Shown: piece after piece, positions 49,069 to 60,192 of the stretch
Position numbering within the stretch: the stretch's first letter is position 1
Layout: each line of letters starts with the position of its first letter
Notes under the pieces: generated by a model
What the model was told of the DNA's origin: nothing
What the model saw: only the letters and a program-made list of their open reading frames with translations
Database searches by the model: none
Assembly (NCBI GenBank): GCA_036346275.1
Contig: JAYEVK010000219.1
Coordinates: 1-64,000 of the forward strand
Reading direction: 5' to 3'
Length of the DNA stretch: 64,000 nt
Source: Otatea glauca
Taxonomy: Eukaryota; Streptophyta; Magnoliopsida; Poales; Poaceae
Program-made: the position numbers and the translations under genes

Positions 49069-50534
49069 GGAGGCTACTGAGGCTAGCTGCTTCATGTGCT
49101 GAATTGTACGTGGTGCTGGTGCCATATTTTGTTTGAATAAGCAAGTGTGGTTGTAATCTTCAGAGTTGTTTGATCATTTGTGTTTGTGTAATTGCATTGC
49201 GAAATGCGTATGTACTAATAATTTCAATACATAAGATGAGTTCACTTGGTTGCTTTAGATCTGGCGGTCTCACTCACCAAGTTCTGACTCCCAAGTCCCA
49301 ACTCATGGTACATTTTTGGAGAACACGCCAATTCAGGGTGCATGTCCGCCTATTCTTCTAGAGTTCCCCTAGTACTCCAGCCGTGCTAACTTTGACATCT
49401 ATCGCCTGCCAAAATAAAATGACCCAAGACTCATGTAATAATGTTTTTTTCTCCAAGAAATCTCCCAGGCTCTCGTGCAACCATTCAAAACTAAATGTGA
49501 CTTGACCAAGTTCATGCTGACAACCACTAGGATATAACACATCGGATTTCTTAGGCGCAATAGTGTCATAAAACGTGTACACTTCCCAATTTCTAAATGA
49601 AGAAAATCAGGCACAAGTGGTCCTTGTCAGCATAAGTAGTTCAAAGCTAGCAATATTCTCATCCTTAGATGACAGCTGCAGAAACTATCATGCTTGGTAG
49701 CATCAAAACATCGTAAATTAGTCATTTCAAGTTTCAGTATATAAAAATCGAGATGCAAATGATGATTGTGAAAATAATTTCAAGGATTTATCGACAGATG
49801 CAGCTACAGAGCAAGTCTTTGCATGCAAATCCTGTAGTTCTCACTGTCACACTAAACACACACGGATAGACCGTAGTTTCAGCATTTCATGAACGGATAA
49901 AGCTCTTTGAAAATTTCACCACCCCTATTCAATCCTAGAGCTAATTTTACTGTCGTTTACCTTTTCTTTGTTCCTTTTTCTGTAGAGTAGGCCTCCGCAT
50001 TTTTAATCTCTTCAAACTAAGCACTCCTACATAACAAGGGGTATGTATCTCTGACAGACCCCCCAACACACACACACAAATCTCTTATTTTCTATAATAA
50101 AAATCTGAAGTACCTAGAAATCTAGGATGGCCAGTGAGAACAGGTGGCACCATGAGATTCACATTTACGAGCTAAGCGCAGGACCATAGTAATACTACTA
50201 TGGATAGCTTGCCACCTGGCTTGTGAATAGCAGAAACCTTATACATACCAGAAGCAGTGATATATTTCTAGAATATGTTATGTCAGTAGATAAAGTGTGT
50301 CCTGTTAGACAACAGGAAATTCATAACTTACAAAGAAATATGTTCATTGTATTGAACATCACTTCAGTATCGTAGACAAACATATGCAGAGTTCAGATTA
50401 TTTTGACTTTGATTGATGTAAACATATTTTTTAAAAAAAACTTGCATATAAATTTTTAGTGTTGTTGCATAATTATTCAATAACCCAGATAAAACCAGTG
50501 TGGGCTTCTGGGCAAGTGGGCCGGCCCTTGGGGA
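49069..50534. other. 3' flank of peroxidase 2, otherwise featureless
   Basis: The first 150 bp probably form the 3' UTR (tgtttgaataag near 49130). The rest is AT-rich, with a ca-microsatellite at about 50067-50077 and no recognisable gene or element. Confidence 0.5.
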
Positions 50535-50542
50535 GGTGTGAG

Positions 50543-52292
50543 TAAGCCTGGCATTCGGTTAGTTCGGTTTTGAGATCTGAAAACGAATCGAATTAACCGA
50601 TTAATTCGGTTTGGTTAATTCGGTTTCGGTTAACCAATTTTGAACCAGCACATCACACATCAGAAATATATTCACTTCACAAGCGTCCAGAATGACAGCA
50701 ATGAGAAGCAACTAAGAAGCAATGGCAAGACATCAAGCAATGACAAAATACAATGTCCAGCACATCACACATAATTGTTAATGTCGATACCGTAGGTAAC
50801 TGGGGATCCCGTAGGAGAACTAACTTCCATTTATTCCAGGTACTTCTCACACAAATCTAAAGATCATGTGCTTGTTTACATGTTTCTCAGCCCATTTTAC
50901 CCTCACATGTACCATTCGGAGAACTAACTTCCATTTAATACTCATCTTAAATTATTTTAACAGATAATGAACGCATACCAGACCATTTTTCTGTTTGTGG
51001 AGATGGAATTCACCATCACATAAAAAATTAAAGGATGAAAATTTGTCCCTATTTATCTTTTCATCATGCATATATGTACTGTTGCTTCCTTTTCTGTTTG
51101 AGATGCTCACATCCTAGTTTAAAGTTTCTGCACAAAAATGTTGGACATCCAGTTTGGTTTATTTCATTCACTTCTCAGACATGTAATCTCTCTGAATAAC
51201 AGTTTACAGTTTACAATGTGCCTTTGTTTCACTCTGAATAGCACTTTACAGTCACGATGTTCCTTTGTTTCTCAGACATGTTATGATTAGTTTACTCTCT
51301 GAACAGCACTTTACAGTTCATCAATCGACATCATGTCTACTATTGAACTCTACCTGACACCCCTTTGTACTTATTATATAAAACCTTTAGTGTTTCTGCT
51401 TGTCTATGGCACATTTATAGTACATTGGCATGCATTACTGATCTCTGAAGATTAATTTATAGGCTAAAACATTTGCAAGTTAGTTTAATCTTTATCTTAA
51501 TATGTAAGACTATTAGTGAGTGAGATTGGAGGCAGTATACTAGTTGGAGAAAGAAAACAACCCTAGAAATTATCTCATTAATTGGGAATGAAAGTAAAGA
51601 ATGTATTGTGTATATTAGATGGTGCACTACATGCTAAAATTGTAATGGTTGTGATTTCTCAGTAGTGAACACGAACAGGGAGGAGATGGGGGGAAGAAAA
51701 GTTACACCGAGCTGGCGCCTGGCGAGCTGCTCTTCTATGAGGCGTACTCGGAGATGGAGGGGCCGATTCTTCAAGAAGCAGTGCTCAGAGGATGGCCTGG
51801 GGCTGCGCCGGGAGGTGCTTGGGGCCGGCGCCGCTGCTTCGTGAGGTGCCTACGGTCGCCGTCGCTGGTTCGCGAGGTGGCTGCGACCGGCGCTGCTAGT
51901 GCCTGTGGCTAGCGCCGCTGGTTCACGAGGGCCGAGGGGAACCACCGAGAACCGAGCTGGAACTTCGGGAGCCCGAGAGGGTCAACGACGTTGCCGCAAC
52001 CAGCCGAATCTCGAGGCGGCCAGGGGAACTAGGGTTGATGGGGGAACGAACGACTGAATGAGGGAAACTGGGGAAGGGTTGATGGGGAACGAACGACTGA
52101 ATAGGCCGTGCGAGTCTGCGAGCGAGATGTACGGTTTTTCGGTTTCTGAAATTACAAAATCGAACCGCAAACCGAAAACTGAATAGTACTAAAATAAAAA
52201 CCGAACCACAAACCGAAAACATCGAAATAAACGATTTATTCGGTACGATATGGTTCGGTTTTTCGATTTCGGTTTAAAAGTGCCCACCCCTA
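50543..52292. mobile_element. non-autonomous hAT element, 1.75 kb, 8-bp target duplication
   Basis: Flanked by identical ggtgtgag at 50535-50542 and 52293-52300. Termini TAAGCCTGGCA and, inverted, TAGGGGTGGGCA are imperfect inverted repeats. Both ends carry subterminal runs of CGGTTTCGGTT-type motifs (50565-50635 and 52135-52275), typical of hAT elements. The middle is AT-rich except for a GC-rich block at 51680-52110 that contains a repeated gttgatgggg(g)aacgaacg (about 52032 and 52077). No transposase domain was recognised. Confidence 0.85.
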
Positions 52293-52737
52293 GGTGTGAG
52301 GGAAGGCGTTGATCGAGAGGTGGTGGGTTACTTTCCCTTTCCTTTTCCTTTGCTATTAAATTTAATTGAACACTCCGTGATTCAAGAAGTCACTCATTAG
52401 CTGATAATAACTAGCTCGCCATCCAGGGCAGCTTTTGGGAACAAAATAAGACATTTTGACGTTGTACTTATATAATTTACGATCGGACTCGTAAATTTTT
52501 TCTCTCTCGTCGTGGTTACTTCATCGCTGTTATTTCGGCTCTCTCTACAATATCTATCTTTGTCGTTCTTGAGACCATGCAAGCTCGTGTCGTATCTCAC
52601 AAAACTCTGATTCAATTCGGGAGCTGCTCCGCATAAGAAATGGTATTAGAGCGTAATAAATGGTATCAGAGTCAAGATCAGATTAATCAATTCTTGATAA
52701 GGTCAGTAAAGCGTCAGGTGGCACAAAATCAAAATCG

Positions 52738-53670
52738 ATGTCGACGATATGGAATCAAGTGGAGAAATTTGACGATGGAGGAAATTTCATCATGTAGCAA
52801 TATGTGGTGAAAGATTTACTTGTCCAACTAAATCTAATTGCTGCTCTTAAAGGGAACAAACTAGAAAATACGTTTGCTGAATACTAAAAAGTGATGGAGC
52901 GAAAAACTATTAGTACAATTCATCTATGTCTCTCTGATGAGGTAAGGTACTCGAAGATTAAGGGGAAAAAATGAGAAGAACAACAAGGTCGTCATACTAG
53001 CATTATCCCTACCACTATCTTGGAAGCAATTTGTGATGAATTTTCTCGTAAAAAAACACTCTCAACTTCAACGAAGCAATTACATATCTATTGGACTCGG
53101 AGTTATGAAAAAGCCATCAAAACCTTCATCCTCGAGTGATCAAGTATTGACTACGATGGGTGTTGCAAAAGCAAGATTTATAGAAAGAAGAAAGGCAAAA
53201 TCAAGGACACACATGTATGCTATCTATGTGATTAGGAAGATCGTATTACAAAATATTGTCCGAGTTTGAAACAAATGAAGGGTGCATGCTCAATATCAGT
53301 AGCAAAAGATAATTCAGACGTACTTGTCGTCAGTCAATCATGTACTTCTCATGGATGGAAATTAGACTTAGGTTGTTGCTTCCATATATATTTGGCGAGG
53401 GAGATATTTGATGAAGGATCTCTAAGACCGGTACATAAAACTGTTCGCTTGGCTAATTGCAAAGAGTATGCAATAACTAAAGTGGGATCAGTTATATTGG
53501 AGATGTATGATGGAGCAAATCGCACATTGATGGTAGTTCAATATGTTCCCGAATTAAAGAAGAATTTAATATCTGTGAGGTCGCTTGAACTCGAAGATTA
53601 TGAGGTATCACTTCGAGATGGAGTCACACAAGTTACTTACAAAGGGCATGTAATCATGAAAAGTATCTAG
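52738..53670 (+). pseudogene. copia gag and protease/pre-integrase remnant
   Basis: Gag-like: FDDGGNFIM, then VVKDLLVQLNLIAALKG and LCLSDEVRYSKIKG, with in-frame stops. From 53266 a 134-codon frame stays open, with WKLDLGCCFHIYLAREIFD (the copia protease WILDSG site, here with Leu for the catalytic motif), VPELKKNLISVRSLE and VTYKGHVIM, the usual path into GAG-pre-integrase. The protease active-site Ser/Thr is replaced (DLG instead of DSG), so it is inactive. Confidence 0.75.
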
Positions 53671-54182
53671 AGCAATGGAGAATACTGATTGATGAGTAAA
53701 CCTAAAGGAAGGGTAGCAAATGTGAGGTCTAAAAAAATCTTAATCAGGAGAAGAAAATCGTGTCGTCAATGATAGGTACTCAGATGTCAACTGGAGTTAT
53801 ATGCGGAACTGCAAAGACGGTTAAAAAATCTAGCAAACGCAAAGGCAAATGTGCGAGCTGTTAGAAGAAGAAAGACGTGGTGGGACCAACCACGAGGTAC
53901 CAATGAGCAGGTGGAGTTCGGAGGTGGTACAAACCTATGGCATAGAGAGCTGTAGGAACAGGAAGTGTGGTTAATCAAACTACGCAAAGAAAGGGCTCTA
54001 CGGTGGAGGGTTCGGAAGGCTAAACCTGAACACCAACACGCACGTTACGATGATGTGCATGAACCCTTGTGGTAGGGGTACTCCCAAAGACGGGAGGAAA
54101 ACCAGAAAAAATACGAAGCTAACTTGTAGTGAGTTCTTGAAGGAGTACTATAACTTTAACGGATAAGAGCTAACGTGAAGAT

Positions 54183-54645
54183 TGTTAATTATGATGCCTC
54201 ATATATAGTGTTTTAGGATTTGGAAAGTTGTTTTGGATGAATCCTAATAGGATTATGATTCCTATTTTCGTTCAGAGTATGATTTATACTTGCTTTGGAG
54301 GATAAAGGGGACTATATAAATCCATGGAGTGATCGTAGAGAATCTAAGAAACTAAGAAGTCACAAACCAACTCATCCAAAATAAGTTGTATACGAGAAGA
54401 TTAGATACTAGATTATTCTTTAGCACTAAATTCTTGTATAGTGCAAAAATCTAAAGGTCCTGGAAGGTTCGAGAGGTTGTAAGAGAGCAACAATCTCTTA
54501 TTCTTTTGAGGTTATGTTTAAAGGATTTGCGGTTAACTTCACCAAATTTTTCTGTCTCGTCGTGGTTACTTTATCACCACTATTTCGATTCTCATGCACA
54601 CGATCGTACCTATCTTATAAATCTCTGATCCTATCGTATCAAAGT
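54183..54645 (+). repeat. 3' LTR-like end of the copia element
   Basis: Starts tgttaattatg after a purine-rich stretch and contains a TATA-like actatataaat at about 54311. It shares ctcgtcgtggttact with 52506-52520. The right boundary near 54645 is approximate. Confidence 0.5.
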
Positions 54646-54649
54646 ATAA

Positions 54650-54900
54650 CCGCTCTGACACCATCACACGATACGCGGACAGGGGCAGCACCGTGCCGTG
54701 ATCCTCGATGCCTGAGCTGAGCAGCTCCAGCACGTGGCGCAGGTCGCCGTGCCCACCAGAGTGGAGGGCGAAGGCGATGAGTGCGGAGGCGGCGAGGAGG
54801 TGGGTGCGTCGGGTGAGGGCAAGGATTTGACGAGCGCAACGACTAGGCGGTGCCTACAGCGGCGAAGGCGGGCAGCCAGGAGACGGTCCACGACGACGGT
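54650..54900 (-). pseudogene. GC-rich gene fragment of unknown type
   Basis: Sharp rise in GC right after the copia LTR. On the minus strand a frame reads ALHSGGHGDLRHVLELLSS and GIEDHGTVLPLSAYRV (between about 54780 and 54665), which looks like real protein sequence. Only some 40-70 codons are present and I recognise no family. Probably a fragment cut by the copia insertion. Confidence 0.3.
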
Positions 54901-55247
54901 GGCGGAGGGGGTTTACAGCCAGGAAAGGCCACGGTGGGAGTGGAACGTTCAAAATGCTCGGAGAAGGGAAGAGGTTTTTGCCTTCCTGGAAGCTGATTGA
55001 ACTGGGCCGGGCCGAGTTCGGATCGAGCTGGAGTCTAAAATGGGCCCAGACGAAGTTCAGTTGGACAGGGCTGTGTTTAGGATTGGCCCTTAGATAGGTC
55101 ACTGGATGTGCTTGGCCCAGTCAAGTTTTCCTGGGGCCTCATCTTTCAATATGGGCCGTCTCTAGTATACGGCCACAAGGTTAGCCGCCGTACGACTCCC
55201 GCATCTGATTCCGCAAGTGAGGAACGGAAACGAGAAGGGGGAGTAGG

Positions 55248-58200
55248 ATGCAGCAAGCGCAGGCGGCGGCGCACCAGTACGAGTCTACGGGCGGGGACGC
55301 ACCGCCCAAGCAGGTGGCGCAGGCGATGGAGCGGCTGGGGCGCGCGGGCAGGCTCATCGCGGACATCCGGCTCGGCGCGGACCGCCTCCTGGAGGCGCTC
55401 TTCGTCGCCGGCGACGCGCCCCCGCACAACGCGCAGCAGCACGCCGACAGGACCGCGCGCGCCGTCGCCCAGGAGGAGGCCGCCATGCACCAACACTTCG
55501 ACGACCTCCGCGCCCTCGGCAGGTACCCCGTCCAACCCCACCCCCACCCAAAACACGGAAGGGATGAGAGAAACAGACGTGCCCCCTTTCTCCTGCCCTA
55601 AATCTTAATTAGGGGCGTTATTGAGATGAGGGAAATTAGTGCCTGTTATATTGTCTAGATTATGTTCGGGCAATTCATACCTGTGATCTTGTCTAAGGTT
55701 GTTCAAGTTGTATAGCAGACTTTTGCAAGAACTGTAGCTTTTAGGGTTTTGGTTATTCCCATAGATATGCATATCAGATGTCACGCTATAGTTTTGTCAG
55801 GAATGCTGGCTGTAAAACCAAGTCTTATGCGAACTGCGCAGCAGTGATTTTGGTTTTGGGTTATAAAAGGCCACGTTTGCACTTTGGAGGTAATTTGAAA
55901 CACAGAGAGATAATTCAGTTATATGGATCTTATTGTAGCCTACTTGAGATAGTTTGGACTTGTCAAGACAGGTGATCCACGATAAAAGTTGATAACTTGA
56001 ACAAAATGTATTGAGAAATTTAAAATAGAGTTTGCACGCTAATTAGACAGAATCTCAAAACCTGTTTCTTGCTAAATCCCCTAGACCTATATCTTTCTCT
56101 AATGCAAGTTTGATCTATGAAATTGGAATGTTCTAGAAGTTTTTTTCCTGAATAGCTTGGCTTATACTGGGATCATTCCATTTCTGTAACTCACATTTTG
56201 TACCTGGCTCTAGTACAATATTATAACTTTTGTTGAACTACTGTGGCCAGAATCAGCATTTAGCCGAGATTGTTTTAGTGTTACTCAGGACCAGGATGTC
56301 AGGTGCAATAAGCTGTATCTTTGTTTATCGAAGTGGGAATTTTTCAGACAGTTGGGAAATCTCTGCCTCACGATATTGTTTCTGTACAGCAAATAAACTT
56401 TCCAGGCAATATACTCCACCTGTAGATCAAAAACTTCTGAGTCTTAATGAAATATTCATGCAATATAATTTGTAATGTTAGATATGAGACTTCAGTGTTG
56501 AGAAACCAGTAAGTTACTACTCCCTCCATACTCAAATATAATTCCTAAGCCCACTATGCGCACAAACTAAGGAGACACTAAATCTAAGAAAAATTAATGT
56601 CGTTGGACAGTGCATACTCCTATTAAATTGCAAACCACAACTACTCATCCACTTTTTTAGCGTTAAAGGAGGGTTATATGGTGGAAATATTGCCATAACT
56701 ATATCTTTGATCTCCACAATAGACTTATATCGTGGGACGGCTCTTCCCAAGAATAGGGACTTGTATCGAGGAACAGAGGGAGTATAGATAAGGCTAGTAG
56801 GCCATGTGACAGTGACTTGTGAGATTTGAAAACCATAAAGATATCTGGAACCAGCTTGAATGAAGTTGAGCAGAATACCTGAAAGTCATGTGAAGAGGCT
56901 GGATTTGAGTTGCTTATTTGGTGCTCTGTTCACATTATTTTCCTACTAAACTAACTTAAGGAAATTAAATGCATAAGGGTATCATTTTCACTTTTCAGTG
57001 TTTGGGTTAATTGTAAGTTTTGGTTTTTATTACTCTTTCACCTTTTTAAGCCTTAAAGAGTCATCATTGACACAACTGTACTTGTAGGTTCTGTGCATCC
57101 TTACCAAAATTTATATTATTTTTTTGGACTTTTATTTTAAAATGGCTCTTTTCATTTAAAAGATCTACAACTATAGCCTAACAAATATTTTGTATTCCTT
57201 TAGCATTTCTTTTGCTGTGAATAATTCTTTTTTTTTTCTGTTAGGAAGGCAATTGGAAGAGTCTGGAGTTCTAAATGGGGCCCTTAAAGCTCGAGGCAAT
57301 TCATGGGGCTTACACATGCCACTTGTATGCCCAGATGGTGCTGTTGTGGCATATGCTTGGAAGCGTCAACTGGCAGGCCAAGCTGGTGCATCAGCTGTTG
57401 ATAGAACTAGGTGAAACTCATCACTTCTATGGTTTTGCCTTGTTAGTTACTGTCGCACAGTGATGTGCTTCTTTCCATATTTATTTTTTCTGTTGATGTG
57501 CTACATTTTCACCAACCATACCATTGATGGTATGTAGTTTGAATGCTTAATCCATGGTGCTTCCTCCTACAATAAAATGGTAATTTGTTGTTAGCTGAAT
57601 TTATACATGCATATCTGATTCCCCAATGACGCTGTGACTTGCACTTATTGTATCACATAGGTTTTGTCATTTGATGAGTTTGTGCAATGGGCAGGTAGTT
57701 CATTTCTCCTTTTCCCTCTTTTTGTTTCTATTTTGCACTTTGTGCAAAACAGAACATATTTCTCCCAATGCATCCATAGTTTGGTTTTACGTCGAATGGC
57801 ATTGCAAATATTCCCATTTATTTATCATTCATGTGCTTCTTTAAATGTTAGTATGCTCCATGAGAAGATAGCTACAGTTTGGCAGCATTTTTATTTAGTT
57901 CTTTTCTCGTGTGTGGTAAACTAAAACAGCTATGTATGATTGGCCATGTGTGATTGTGGCATATCGAGATATCACTCTTCCAACTTCATTTCTTAATTTA
58001 ATCATGCATACCATTATGCACTAACTAACGACTTGGCAGGAAACTGACAAAAAGATATTTCTATATTTGTGATATGCATTTATATGTGTTTAATTGTTTA
58101 TAATGTTTGGATCTGGATTGATGCTAATTCAATGTTGCTTTCAGGTTAGCTCTCAAGGCCTTCACTGACCAGAAAAGAAGATTCTTCCCTCACCTAGAAG

Positions 58201-59488
58201 ATGAAGTGCTTAGCCATCTACGTGATGGTGAATCTGGTATTGCTAAAAAACCAAAGTTGTCTGCAAGCAATGGAGAGCTAGAAGAAAAAACGTTGTCTGA
58301 GATACTTAAGAATCTAGAAAATGAAGTACCTAACATGAAGATATTCACGTATCGGCGTTTGGATTGGTCAAAAAGAGCTTCATCATTAGCATCTCTGATG
58401 GATAATGACTTTGTGGATCCTTCTAAGGAGCTGAACCTGCAAAATATGGGCAAATTGAGATATGGTGCTGTGACAACTGCCATAGATCAGGTTGCAGTAA
58501 TTGAGTTGCTGGTTCCTTCGATATTTAGAGCTATAGTGTCATTGCATCCTGCAGGATCTATTGATCCTGATGCTGTGGCATTCTTTTCTCCTACTGAGGT
58601 AAGGATGTCTTCCAAAACCTGACTTTGTCCAGCTCAATTATAAACTTAGCATAAGCAGCCAAGCACTGGTGCTGGTAATGTGTGTTTACTGTTTAATTAC
58701 ATGTAGTTGCCTATGTAACAAGATCGCTTAGTTGTGTTAACATGTTCCTAAGATATACTTATGGGCAAACTCTTGTCTTCTCGTTCATAAATATCCTTTT
58801 TGACACATGAAGTGAATATTCTATCAGGGAGGAACTTACCTTCATGCGAGAGGCTTATCGGTGTATCATGTTTTTAAGCATGTAACGGTAAATGCTTCTT
58901 CTAATGTTCTTTTATTTGATTATTTTTCCAATGAGAGGCACTGGAAGTAATCATGGGTGTAATCAATACATTATTTTAATTATGTAGGAGCATGCTGACA
59001 AGGCATTGCAGTACTTCCTCAGTGTGGAACCCAGTAAAGCACTTTCTCTACTATTGGTAAGTTGCAGCAAATACTTGTCCTTGGGATACATCCTTCAGAA
59101 TTAATTCGGTCATTGCCTGAATGTTTAGGATACAACGTCATTGTTTTCTATATTTTGGACATTGCTGTTGCAACAATATTACCTTTTGTTAATTACTAAC
59201 AACATGTTAACCTCTGCAGCGTTGGATTGCCAGTTATCAGACTCTATTTACAAAAGCTTGCAGGCAATCTCCCGAGATATTTTTATCATAGTAGTATTGC
59301 ATTTCTGCTGTACAAATAAATAACACTTGCATAATTTCACATGCAGTAAATGCCGACGGCTTCTTCTGCTGGACAAGTCTTTGGCTTTGCTTTTACCCCC
59401 TGCCCACCGCCCCTACCACCAGACGTCAAATGTTGGTTGGGGTCTTCAGGAGGCCTATCACATTGGATGTTCTTCCTATGATGTCTGA
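55248..59488 (+). CDS. MED27: Mediator complex subunit 27
   Basis: Exons 55248-55522, 57249-57410, 58145-58598, 58828-58887, 58988-59056, 59220-59263, 59347-59488; 1206 bp, 401 residues in one frame. The N-terminal QVAQAMERLGRAGRLIADIR and the middle SWGLHMPLVCPDGAVVAYAW, AFTDQKRRFFPHLEDEVL are characteristic of plant MED27 (Med27 family), a tail-side subunit of the nuclear Mediator that links transcription factors to RNA polymerase II. The conserved C-terminal part holds CRRLLLLDKS and ends GCSSYDV. Intron 6 (59264-59346) begins with GC instead of GT. Exon 1 is strongly GC-rich. A Stowaway MITE lies in intron 1. No TATA box is obvious, as usual for housekeeping genes. It converges with the Dof gene, about 700 bp between stop codons. 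Confidence 0.95.
56520..56782. mobile_element. Stowaway-like MITE in MED27 intron 1
   Basis: 263 bp flanked by TA (56518-56519 and 56783-56784). Left end CTCCCTCCATACTCAAATAT; inverted right end CTCCCTCTGTTCCTCGATAC. Non-coding. Confidence 0.85.
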
Positions 59489-60192
59489 CACCTCTAACGC
59501 ACTAAGGAGTTTTAGCTAGGATGTTTCTAACGCTGTCACTTCACAATCTACATGTACTACAACCTAATGTGTAGAACAGTGGTTTTTTCAACTTGCATGT
59601 AGTTCAGCTACTGATTGGTAAGAACGAAAGGCTTGTTGATTGATGAGTTACTTTGGTTGCATTTTCATCCGACTCCTGTAAAATCGTGTGTTGTTTATTA
59701 GCTGTCATTTTGGGAACTAATGCTACGGAACTTGGATAAATATGTTGAGATTTTGTGTACTTCGATCATTTTCGTTCATAGACGTGAAACTTCAAATTGG
59801 CTAACTTTCACTTCGCAGATACGTTGAAAATTATCTGGAAAGGATGAACAATGCTGGACATTTCAAACCATTAATTTGATAGTATAAATAGTTGCTTTAG
59901 CACTTACTGCTGAATTAACAGTTAACAAGTTACACCAATAAATACTAGGAGAGGCAAACCAGGTGAGTGTATTCCTGACTTAACCTAAATATACACAACC
60001 AGTTTGTCAAGTATTTACAATACATATCTCAAGGAAGTTCTCATGAAAGCTCTTTGCAAGCTCCACTTCAAGTTAGTGGCTAGACAAAAAAGCTCTCTCT
60101 TAATCTTTTCACACATCGCAAAACACCACTACATGTACAATTTACAGTACAACCTGTGTTGGCAAAACGATCAGATAAGCAACATGCATGAG

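Larger units (their letters stand above)
52380..54645 (+). mobile_element. decayed Ty1/copia retrotransposon
   Basis: Contains, in order, a truncated 5' LTR-like part, a tRNA-Met-type primer site tggtatcagag at 52661, a gag start at 52738 (MSTIWNQVEKFDDGG), a protease/pre-integrase segment, and an LTR-like end sharing ctcgtcgtggttact (52506 and 54556) with the 5' part. Stops interrupt gag, and no reverse transcriptase or integrase core is visible, so most of pol has been lost. The hAT element ends 88 bp before it. Confidence 0.75.

Noticed and set aside
54650..55247. A host gene between the copia element and MED27
   Set aside because: Only about 70 plausible codons without start, stop or splice context; kept as a fragment.
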